Of a stretch of 19,461 nt of DNA, positions 14,130-19,461 are shown in pieces. Source of the DNA: CAZHWR01 sp964536085. Lineage in GTDB: Bacteria > Bacillota > Clostridia > Oscillospirales > Ruminococcaceae. The position numbers were made by a program, and so were the translations under genes. The notes under the pieces were generated by a model. That model saw only the letters and a program-made list of their open reading frames with translations, made no database searches and was not told where the DNA came from. Location: contig CAZHWR010000034.1 in assembly GCA_964536085.1 (NCBI GenBank), positions 1 through 19,461 of the forward strand. The letters are read 5' to 3'. How positions within the stretch are numbered: position 1 is the stretch's first letter; every line of letters begins with the position of its first letter.

Positions 14130-14756
14130 ATGGCAAGATATACCGGTGCTGTTTGCAGACTTTGCCGCCGCGAAGGCCAGAAGCTGTTCTTAAAAGGCGA
14201 AAGATGCTATTCGGACAAATGCTCGATAGCCCGCCGCGGATACGCTCCCGGTCAGCATGGTCAAAGCCGCAAAAAAGTATCTGAATACGGTATTCAGTTA
14301 AGAGCAAAACAGAAAGCAAGACGTTACTACGGCGTTTTGGAGAGTCAGTTCTCCAAATATTTTGATATGGCCGAACGCAAGCAGGGAGCTGCAGGTGAAA
14401 ACCTGCTCAGAATCCTTGAGAGCCGTTTGGACAATGTGGTTTACAGAGCCGGATTTGCAAGCTCCCGCGCGGAAGCAAGACAGCTTTGCGTCCACAATCA
14501 CTACACTGTAAACGGTAAAAAGGTGAACGTTCCTTCTTATCTCGTAAGAGAGGGCGATGTTGTTGCGGTTTCCGAAGGCAGCCGCTCAAGCGAAAAAATC
14601 AAAGCGATCGTTGAAACCTGCGGCGCACGCCCGGTTCCTATGTGGCTTGAAGTAAATAAAGACGCACTTGACGCCAAAATTCTTCGCTTGCCTAACCGTG
14701 ATGAAGTTGATCTCGACGTTGAAGAGAATCTGATAGTCGAGTTGTATTCAAAATAA
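14130..14756 (+). CDS. rpsD: 30S ribosomal protein S4 (uS4), zinc-binding
   Basis: S4 nucleates 16S rRNA folding, takes part in mRNA unwinding at the entry site and is an autogenous regulator in several bacteria. The 208-residue protein has cysteines C9, C12, C26 and C31 in the N-terminal zinc site, and an S4 RNA-binding domain around residues 97-160 (LESRLDNVVYRAGFASSRAEARQ). A gene placed between rpsK and rpoA is the Clostridia-type arrangement; in Bacillus subtilis rpsD lies elsewhere. AGGAGGTG precedes the ATG. A 9-bp hairpin begins within its last codons (separate entry). Confidence 0.98.
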   Translation: MARYTGAVCRLCRREGQKLFLKGERCYSDKCSIARRGYAPGQHGQSRKKVSEYGIQLRAKQKARRYYGVLESQFSKYFDMAERKQGAAGENLLRILESRLDNVVYRAGFASSRAEARQLCVHNHYTVNGKKVNVPSYLVREGDVVAVSEGSRSSEKIKAIVETCGARPVPMWLEVNKDALDAKILRLPNRDEVDLDVEENLIVELYSK

Positions 14757-14773
14757 TGCATAGCGCATTATTT
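14751..14773 (+). promoter_or_regulatory. A/T-rich hairpin overlapping the rpsD stop codon
   Basis: AAATAATGC (14751-14759) pairs perfectly with GCATTATTT (14765-14773) around the loop ATAGC, and the rpsD TAA (14754-14756) lies in the left arm. There is no T-run after it (AGGACGGGG follows), so it is not a standard terminator. In the 69-nt gap before rpoA it could slow ribosomes or nucleases at the 3' end of rpsD, or be neutral. Function is not known. Confidence 0.4.
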
Positions 14774-14825
14774 AGGACGGGGAAAGTGAAAATTTGCTTA
14801 AAACCACCAGTGGGAGGGTTTACAA

Positions 14826-15782
14826 ATGATAGAAATTGAAAAGCCAAAAATTGAGACGGCAGAGATTAAATCGGACGGAACCTACGGAAGATTTGTTTTA
14901 GAGCCGCTCGAGCGCGGCTACGGCATAACTCTTGGTAATTCGCTTAGACGTGTGCTGCTCTCCTCGCTTCCCGGTGTTGCCGCTACGTCGATTAAAATCG
15001 ACGGTGTGCAGCACGAATTCTCAACCGTGCCGGGCGTTAAAGAGGATGTTACGGAGATTGTTTTAAACATCAAAGGTCTTATTGCAAAAATTCACGGCGA
15101 GTCGCCTAAAACCGTTTTGATAGAAGCGGACGGCGAGGGTGAAATCACAGCCGGGGATATAAAAACCGACTCCGAGGTTGAAATTCTCGATCCCGGAATG
15201 CATATCGCAACTCTTGACAAAGACGCAAAGCTTTATATGGAAATCGTAATTGACAGAGGTCGAGGATATGTTCCCGCAGAGCGCAACAAGGCAAGCGTTC
15301 AGGGCATAGTCGGCGCTATTCCTGTTGACAGTATCTACACGCCCGTTTTGAAGGTTAACTATTCGGTCGAGAATACCCGTGTCGGTCAGATCACCGATTA
15401 TGACAAGCTCACTTTAGAGGTGTGGACGGACGGCACTATTTCCGCTAAAGAGGCCGTTTCGCTCGGAGCCAAGGTTCTCAACGAGCATCTCAATTTGTTC
15501 GTCGATTTGTCTGAAGAGGCATTTGCCACTGAGATTATGGTAGAAAAAGACGATAAGGGAAAAGAAAAAGTCCTTGAGATGACTATTGAGGAACTTGACC
15601 TGTCTGTGCGCTCGTTTAACTGCTTAAAGCGCGCGGGCATCAATACGGTTGAAGATTTAATCAGCAAGTCCGAGGAAGAAATGATGAAAGTCAGAAATCT
15701 CGGAAGAAAGTCACTGGAAGAGGTTGTCCAGAAGCTGGAAGCGTTGGGCTTTAAGCTCAGCTCGGAGGATTCCGAGATATAA
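14826..15782 (+). CDS. rpoA: RNA polymerase alpha subunit
   Basis: Alpha dimerises to start RNA polymerase assembly, and its C-terminal domain binds UP elements and activators. The 318 residues comprise an N-terminal assembly domain (about 1-230) with LEPLERGYGITLGNSLRRVL near residues 26-45, and an alpha-CTD (about 245-318) with the helix-hairpin-helix block LDLSVRSFNCLKRAGINTVE and VRNLGRKSLEEV. Length is standard. GGGAGGG lies 8 nt before the ATG. The 169-nt gap to rplQ is unusually long (separate entries). Confidence 0.98.
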   Translation: MIEIEKPKIETAEIKSDGTYGRFVLEPLERGYGITLGNSLRRVLLSSLPGVAATSIKIDGVQHEFSTVPGVKEDVTEIVLNIKGLIAKIHGESPKTVLIEADGEGEITAGDIKTDSEVEILDPGMHIATLDKDAKLYMEIVIDRGRGYVPAERNKASVQGIVGAIPVDSIYTPVLKVNYSVENTRVGQITDYDKLTLEVWTDGTISAKEAVSLGAKVLNEHLNLFVDLSEEAFATEIMVEKDDKGKEKVLEMTIEELDLSVRSFNCLKRAGINTVEDLISKSEEEMMKVRNLGRKSLEEVVQKLEALGFKLSSEDSEI

Positions 15783-15859
15783 CCTGCGGGTCATGTTGCC
15801 GCTTTATAATAGGTATCATATCTGTGTTGCGGCCGTGATATTTATTATCTCCGTAATAT

Positions 15860-15910
15860 TAAGGGGCTAACGTCCCTGCCGCTTGCCAAATGACGGGGCG
15901 CCGCCCCTTA
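15860..15910. repeat. 51-nt palindromic element between rpoA and rplQ
   Basis: The ends TAAGGGGC (15860-15867) and GCCCCTTA (15903-15910) are perfect inverted repeats. Inside, GGGGC (15895-15899) can instead pair with GCCCC (15903-15907), so two folds compete for the right arm. Read on the minus strand, the left part is GGGAC-GTTA-GCCCC, whose GTTA loop also occurs in the hairpin at 16650-16675. Size, inverted ends and location resemble REP/MITE-like palindromes. I cannot check for other copies in the genome. Confidence 0.45.
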
Positions 15911-15951
15911 TTGAAACAAAATACAACACCTATAGTAGGGAGTGAATATTA

Positions 15952-16293
15952 ATGCCAGGAAGCAGAAAATTAGGCAGAGCTTCGGACAGCAGAAAGGCTA
16001 TGCTCAGAGGTATGGTAACATATCTTTTGGAAACGGGCAAAATCGAAACAACAGTTTCAAGGGCCAAGGAAGTTCGCGCCATGACTGAGAAGATGATTAC
16101 TCTCGGGAAAAATCCGACCTTGCACTGCAAGCGTCAGGCGCTTTCTTACATCACGAAAGAGTCGGTTGTTAAAAAGCTCTTTGATGAAATATCACCAAAA
16201 TACGCTGATGTAAACGGCGGATATACCCGAATTGTCAAAATCGGTCCCCGCCGCGGAGACGCTGCGGAAATGGCAATCATCGAATTGGTATAG
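15952..16293 (+). CDS. rplQ: 50S ribosomal protein L17 (bL17)
   Basis: L17 lies near the tunnel exit of the 50S subunit. The 113-residue protein begins MPGSRKLGRASDSRKAMLRG, followed by LLETGKIETTVSRAKEVR, and ends GYTRIVKIGPRRGDAAEMAIIELV, the short form common in Firmicutes. AGGGAGTG lies upstream of the ATG. It ends the ribosomal cluster: a strong terminator follows at 16311. The upstream ACCTAT (15928-15933), next to the ribosome binding site, could pair with ATAGGT (15809-15814) across the intergenic region. Confidence 0.98.
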   Translation: MPGSRKLGRASDSRKAMLRGMVTYLLETGKIETTVSRAKEVRAMTEKMITLGKNPTLHCKRQALSYITKESVVKKLFDEISPKYADVNGGYTRIVKIGPRRGDAAEMAIIELV

Positions 16294-16310
16294 TAAAAAA
16301 TATTGTTTGG

Positions 16311-16342
16311 AAAATCCGCTGTAGTCGTACAGCGGATTTTTT
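16311..16342 (+). terminator. Terminator of the S10-spc-alpha transcript
   Basis: AAAATCCGCTGTA (16311-16323) and TACAGCGGATTTT (16328-16340) form a perfect 13-bp stem with a GTCG loop, and the T-run extends to 16342. It lies 18 nt after the rplQ stop and marks the end of the ribosomal-protein unit. Confidence 0.93.
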
Positions 16343-16405
16343 GTACTTATTGTTTATGCTGTATGGGGGGAAAGCCAATATTCTTTACAGAACAGAAATT
16401 GGGCT

Positions 16406-16434
16406 TTTACAAATTGCGGTAAATGTAGTATAAT
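16406..16434 (+). promoter_or_regulatory. Strong sigma-A-type promoter of the CAP-domain gene
   Basis: TTTACA (16406-16411) and a perfect TATAAT (16429-16434) are separated by 17 nt. Transcription would start near 16441, about 330 nt before the CAP-domain start codon, and it follows the rplQ terminator. This is the best-matching promoter in the window. Confidence 0.75.
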
Positions 16435-16649
16435 GACTTAAAAGTATGTAACAAAGCTTTCAAAAAGGCAAAGCAAAACAAAATTTACGCGCATGGTTTT
16501 CCGGCGCTGAGAATCGCAGATTAAAGCGATATTGGAATTATCTGCAAGATAATTCCACAGATAACCTGTCCGTCGATGTTCCCCGCCTGAAAGGCTGCGG
16601 GTGGGAAGCACTTCAGAATTTCAGCGGCAGTGATAATCTCCCGCTGAAG

Positions 16650-16675
16650 CGCTGAGGAGCGTTAGCTCCTCAGCG
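16650..16675. repeat. Perfect 11-bp palindrome with GTTA loop
   Basis: CGCTGAGGAGC (16650-16660) and GCTCCTCAGCG (16665-16675) are exact reverse complements around the loop GTTA. The arm-end pattern GGAGC-GTTA-GCTCC resembles the neighbouring CGGAGC-GTT-GCTCCG (16718-16732) and the minus-strand GGGAC-GTTA-GCCCC in the rpoA-rplQ gap, which suggests a family of small palindromic repeats. Confidence 0.5.
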
Positions 16676-16692
16676 TCGGCTGCAATCGTTCG

Positions 16693-16737
16693 CAAGCTCC
16701 GTTTAAAGCGAGCTTGACGGAGCGTTGCTCCGATTTT
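16693..16737 (+). promoter_or_regulatory. Mutually exclusive hairpins before the CAP-domain gene
   Basis: ACGGAGC (16717-16723) can pair upstream with GCTCCGT (16696-16702), or its CGGAGC portion (16718-16723) can pair downstream with GCTCCG (16727-16732). The downstream hairpin is followed by ATTTT and looks like a weak terminator. CAAGCTC (16693-16699) with GAGCTTG (16710-16716) is a third alternative. This is the geometry of an antiterminator/terminator switch, but the T-run is short (4 T), so termination would be inefficient at best. Confidence 0.4.
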
Positions 16738-16771
16738 AATTATATTGATTGTATTTCAAAGGGGTAATGGT

Positions 16772-17632
16772 ATGAAAAAGCTTGTTTCGATATTATTGGC
16801 GGCAGTCGTGGCTTGTTCGCTTATGTGTGTCGGCGCCTCTGCGGCGGAGCAAACCGCGACTGTAAAGGTCACAGGGCAGTATAAACGGTCGATGGCTGCC
16901 AAGGTTTTAACTCTTGTAAATAAAGAGCGGACCGACCGGGGATATTCAAAGCTGCTTTGGGATTCGACTCTTGAAAAAGCCGCTATGAGGCGCGTGGCGG
17001 AAATAGCAGTCAAATTTTCGCACACCCGCCCGGACGGCACACTTTGCTATACCGTAAACGATGAGGCTGTAATAAAACGATTCCCGACAAGCGGGGAAAA
17101 TATCGCCGCAGGGAGCACGAGCGCCGCAGTTGCTATGAACGGCTGGATGAACTCCACGGGGCACAGGGAAAATATCCTGGACAACAATTTTACCCATATC
17201 GGCGTTGCGTGCGCAAAGATCAACGGCGTGCTGTACTGGGTGCAGATGTTCGGCGGCGGTGATTACGGCGCGAGTAAAAAATCGACCGGCAAAAGCGTGT
17301 TTTTAACCTCGGTCAAGGTTAAGAAAAGCGAAACAAAACTGATTTTTACAAAATCTTCAAATGTGTGGCGGAACAGCCGCACAAAGTTCAAACAGATACG
17401 GGTCGGAAAAAGCCAAACGGTCAAACTGATTGCTTATGATTCGTCCGACAACTTTATACCGGCCAAGCTCGCAATAAGCAAGTTCAAATTGAACTCGTCA
17501 AACAAAAAGGTGCTTAAAATTTCAAAGAAAGGTAAAATTTCCGCACTGAAAACGGGTATCGCGTATATCAAGGCTGTCAGCAGAACCAATAAGGACTTGG
17601 TAATAAGGCAAAAGATCAAGGTTGTCAAATAG
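16772..17632 (+). CDS. Secreted CAP/SCP-domain protein with C-terminal Ig-like tail
   Basis: The 286-residue product has a signal peptide (MKKLVSILLAAVVACSLMCV, then GASAAE, likely cut after ASA near residue 24). It also has a CAP domain (about 40-165) with the cavity residues H84 (FSHTRPDG), E109 (SGENIA) and H131 (WMNSTGHRENIL), and a lysine-rich tail (about 170-286) ending in a BIG2-like strand pattern (SSNKKVLKISKKGKISALKTG). CAP proteins are extracellular, and functions in bacteria are mostly unknown. I chose ATG 16772 because AAAGGGG lies 7 nt upstream and it starts the signal peptide. A TTG at 16745 is in frame but poor. It is not part of the ribosomal operon, having its own promoter and long leader. 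Confidence 0.9.
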   Translation: MKKLVSILLAAVVACSLMCVGASAAEQTATVKVTGQYKRSMAAKVLTLVNKERTDRGYSKLLWDSTLEKAAMRRVAEIAVKFSHTRPDGTLCYTVNDEAVIKRFPTSGENIAAGSTSAAVAMNGWMNSTGHRENILDNNFTHIGVACAKINGVLYWVQMFGGGDYGASKKSTGKSVFLTSVKVKKSETKLIFTKSSNVWRNSRTKFKQIRVGKSQTVKLIAYDSSDNFIPAKLAISKFKLNSSNKKVLKISKKGKISALKTGIAYIKAVSRTNKDLVIRQKIKVVK

Positions 17633-17655
17633 CCGCAGCGTAAACGGTATTTTAA

Positions 17656-17680
17656 CGGCGTGTGTATAATCGCACAGCCG
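17656..17680. other. Interrupted hairpin in the gap before the YifB gene
   Basis: CGGC (17656-17659) plus TGTG (17661-17664) pair with CACA (17673-17676) plus GCCG (17677-17680), with one bulged G. No T-run follows. A TATAAT (17665-17670) lies in the loop with no good -35 element. It could be a weak CAP-gene terminator, a promoter remnant, or chance. Confidence 0.25.
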
Positions 17681-17715
17681 CAGTTCATATCATGCTCATC
17701 AGGGGGAGTACAGCT

Positions 17716-19245
17716 ATGTTTTCAAAGCTTCACAGCTTCGGCCTTTCGGGAATGGACGCATTCACTGTAGAGGTCGAGACGGACACGGCAAAGGGGATAC
17801 CGTCGTTTGAAATTGTCGGATTACCCGACGCGGCGATAAAAGAAAGCCGCGATAGAGTCCGAAGCGCGTTTAAAAACTGCGGATATGAATTTCCGTCCTG
17901 TAGGATAACGATTAATTTGGCGCCTGCGGACAGAAAAAAGTCAGGACCGATTTACGATCTTCCGATCTTTATGGCGCTTTTGCTCGCAAGCGGGCAGATA
18001 AAAGGTAATTTTGACAAATGCGCGTTTATAGGCGAGCTTTCGCTGACGGGAGAGGTGCGCCCTGTGACGGGCGTTCTGCCTATGGTGATTCAGGCAAAGG
18101 AGGACGGCTTTGAGCATGTTTTTGTGCCATACAAGAACGCGCAGGAGGGAGCGATAGCAGGGAATATTTCGGTTTACGGAATCGAAAGGGTAACGCAGCT
18201 TGTGGATTTTCTTTCGGGGGCTTGTGAGCTCACGCCCTGCACTTCTAAAAAAGCGGTTAAGGCTCAGGATGTTAAACAACCCGATTTCTGCGACGTAAAA
18301 GGTCAGGAAAACGCCCGACGCGCGCTTGAAATCGCCGCCTGCGGCGGACACAACGCGCTGCTTATAGGAAGTCCGGGCGCGGGAAAGAGCATGCTTGCAA
18401 AGCGCATACCGTCGATTCTTCCGGAAATGACGTTTGAAGAATCCCTTGAAACCACGAAGATACATTCGATAGCGGGGCTTTTGGATTCATTCGGCGCGCT
18501 TATAACGGTGCGCCCGTTCAGATCGCCGCACCACACGGTCTCAGTGGCGGGGCTTGCGGGTGGCGGAACGACTTCTGTGTCGCCGGGCGAGATATCGCTT
18601 GCCCACAACGGCGTTTTGTTTCTGGACGAGCTCCCGGAGTTTCGCCGGGATGCGCTGGAGGTACTGCGGCAGCCGATGGAGGACAATCAGGTTACGATTT
18701 CGCGCGTCGGCGCAACGTTTACATATCCGTGCTCGTTTATGCTCATCGCCGCGATGAATCCCTGCAAATGCGGGTATATGGGGCATCCCACACGCAAATG
18801 CACCTGCACGGAAAATCAGGTTACAAGATACCTTCAGCGGGTTTCCGGTCCGCTTTTAGACAGACTGGATCTGCATATCGACGCAATGCCCGTTGATTTT
18901 GAACAGCTTTCGTCCGATAAAAGATCCGAAAGCTCGGCGCAGATCAAAATTCGTGTGGATAAAGCGCGCGAGCTGCAAAACGAACGTTACAGGGGAACGG
19001 ATATAAAAAACAACGCGCAGATCCCTCCTTCGATGCTGAACAAGGTATGTGAAATGACCGACGACGCTAAAAAGCTATTGCAGAATGCGTTTGATAAAAT
19101 GGGACTGTCGGCTCGCGCGTACGACAGGATATTAAAGGTGGCAAGAACGATTGCGGATATGGACGACTGTGAAAAAATCGGGTCGGGTCATATTGCTCAG
19201 GCGGTGCAGTACCGCAGCCTTGACAGAAAATACTGGAGTCGATAA
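17716..19245 (+). CDS. comM: YifB/ComM-family Mg-chelatase-like AAA+ ATPase
   Basis: The 509-residue protein has the full family layout: an N-terminal ChlI-type domain (about 1-170, IPSFEIVGLPDAAIKESRDR), a central Mg-chelatase-like AAA+ domain with Walker A GSPGAGKS (218-225) and Walker B LFLDEL (301-306), a cysteine cluster (C350, C352, C362, C364; NPCKCGYMGHPTRKCTC), and a helical C-terminal domain. ComM is a hexameric helicase that promotes branch migration in natural transformation in Vibrio and Haemophilus. Its role in Clostridia is less clear. ATG 17716 follows GGGGGAG by 7 nt. An upstream in-frame start at 17662 lacks a ribosome binding site. Confidence 0.93.
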   Translation: MFSKLHSFGLSGMDAFTVEVETDTAKGIPSFEIVGLPDAAIKESRDRVRSAFKNCGYEFPSCRITINLAPADRKKSGPIYDLPIFMALLLASGQIKGNFDKCAFIGELSLTGEVRPVTGVLPMVIQAKEDGFEHVFVPYKNAQEGAIAGNISVYGIERVTQLVDFLSGACELTPCTSKKAVKAQDVKQPDFCDVKGQENARRALEIAACGGHNALLIGSPGAGKSMLAKRIPSILPEMTFEESLETTKIHSIAGLLDSFGALITVRPFRSPHHTVSVAGLAGGGTTSVSPGEISLAHNGVLFLDELPEFRRDALEVLRQPMEDNQVTISRVGATFTYPCSFMLIAAMNPCKCGYMGHPTRKCTCTENQVTRYLQRVSGPLLDRLDLHIDAMPVDFEQLSSDKRSESSAQIKIRVDKARELQNERYRGTDIKNNAQIPPSMLNKVCEMTDDAKKLLQNAFDKMGLSARAYDRILKVARTIADMDDCEKIGSGHIAQAVQYRSLDRKYWSR

Positions 19246-19246
19246 A

Positions 19247-19280
19247 AATAGGGGACCCAATTTTTGGGTTCCCTATTTTG
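19247..19280 (+). terminator. Intrinsic terminator after the YifB/ComM gene
   Basis: AATAGGGGACCCAA (19247-19260) pairs with TTGGGTTCCCTATT (19264-19277) with one G-T wobble and a TTT loop, followed by TTG. The stem is flanked by A-runs and T-runs on both sides, so it could act in either direction. Confidence 0.88.
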
Positions 19281-19461
19281 TTGAATTCAGGAATTTTATA
19301 CTGAAAGCGTCACCCTGTTATTATTAACAAGCTGATTATTTGATTTTTATTAAAACTTATAAGCCTTGACTGTTTTATACAAAAAAGTTGATTTAAAAAA
19401 AGGGAAAAAAGTAAAACAGCTAAGCTCGGGAGCACAAAGCTCAGATATCGAAGTCTGCGCG
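19281..19461. other. AT-rich non-coding stretch at the window end
   Basis: No frame here has a ribosome binding site or protein-like composition. The sequence is A/T-rich to about 19415 and then turns more mixed (AGCTAAGCTCGGGAGC onward, with AGCT repeated at 19419, 19423 and 19437). TTGACT near 19363 resembles a -35 element but has no convincing -10 at 16-18 nt. The end may be the start of a leader or gene lying beyond the window. Confidence 0.4.

Larger units (their letters stand above)
16441..16771 (+). promoter_or_regulatory. Hairpin-rich 330-nt leader of the CAP-domain gene
   Basis: Helices seen, in order: ATCGC/GCGAT (16513-16530); GGAATTATCT/AGATAATTCC (16534-16556, perfect 10 bp); GCCT/AGGC inside a CCCC/GGG stem (about 16580-16601); TTCAGCGG/CCGCTGAA (16620-16648); an 11-bp hairpin at 16650-16675; and the nested GCTCCGT, ACGGAGC, GCTCCG series at 16696-16732. 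A long-range alternative pairs CGCTGAG (16505-16511) with CTCAGCG (16669-16675). No open frame of note lies here. I compared it from memory with c-di-AMP, c-di-GMP, cobalamin, T-box and ZTP leaders and saw no match. It may be a regulatory leader, a chain of small repeats, or both. Confidence 0.5.

Noticed and set aside
16441..16771. c-di-AMP, c-di-GMP, cobalamin, T-box or ZTP riboswitch in the CAP-gene leader
   Set aside because: The conserved cores I know for these classes (for example GGGTGG-ACC in T-boxes, GCCACTG in cobalamin) are absent. A short GCAAAGC at 16471-16477 is not in a GEMM context.
17665..17670. Promoter for the YifB/ComM gene at TATAAT
   Set aside because: There is no acceptable -35 at 16-18 nt upstream and no TGn extended -10, and the hexamer lies in a hairpin loop. 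Readthrough from the CAP gene is as likely.
19363..19390. Promoter at TTGACT near the window end
   Set aside because: At 16-18 nt downstream the sequence is TGATTT-like with no TATAAT resemblance. It cannot be judged without the downstream gene.
1..19461. tRNA, rRNA genes, CRISPR arrays, insertion sequences or prophage genes
   Set aside because: I found no tRNA cloverleaf, direct-repeat array, transposase or phage-like gene. The window is a co-directional housekeeping cluster with small intergenic structures.

Overview
The window is one long, co-directional (+ strand) ribosomal-protein supercluster of a Gram-positive, low-to-mid GC bacterium of the class Clostridia. An uncultured or gut Oscillospiraceae/Ruminococcaceae-like lineage is my best guess. 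The support is the uninterrupted S10-spc-alpha gene order, rpsD inside the alpha operon between rpsK and rpoA, a small KOW-domain gene between map and infA, zinc-binding (cysteine-containing) S14, S4, L36, L24 and adenylate kinase, and strong GGAGG ribosome binding sites with several GTG/TTG starts. The lineage is inferred from gene order and protein type, not from a database search.

Layout. 1-130: the 3' end of a lysine-rich (probably surface/Ig-like) protein and its terminator. 131-616: a gene-free region with candidate promoters and a structured rpsJ leader RNA. 617-9837: rpsJ-rplC-rplD-rplW-rplB-rpsS-rplV-rpsC-rplP-rpmC-rpsQ-rplN-rplX-rplE-rpsZ-rpsH-rplF-rplR-rpsE-rpmD-rplO, mostly 13-39 nt apart or overlapping by one base. 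9840-13226: secY-adk-map-KOW gene-infA-rpmJ. 13319-16293: rpsM-rpsK-rpsD-rpoA-rplQ, closed by a strong intrinsic terminator at 16311-16342. 16294-16771: a consensus-like promoter and a roughly 330-nt hairpin-rich leader. 16772-17632: a secreted CAP/SCP-domain protein with a C-terminal Ig-like tail. 17716-19245: a YifB/ComM-type AAA ATPase with its own terminator. 19246-19461: AT-rich sequence with no recognisable gene.

The core genes build both ribosomal subunits (21 S10/spc proteins, then L36, S13, S11, S4 and L17) together with translation initiation (infA), N-terminal methionine removal (map), protein export (secY), nucleotide balance (adk) and transcription (rpoA). The protein content is ordinary and I saw no new multi-gene system. 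The parts worth a second look are non-coding: the rpsJ leader, three consecutive hairpins between rplW and rplB, a 51-nt palindromic element between rpoA and rplQ, an A/T-rich hairpin after rpsD, and above all the long leader of the CAP-domain gene, which ends in helices that cannot all form at once. Smaller points are a lysine-rich insertion in L24, non-ATG starts including infA, and the absence of the usual ecf transporter/truA genes after rplQ.
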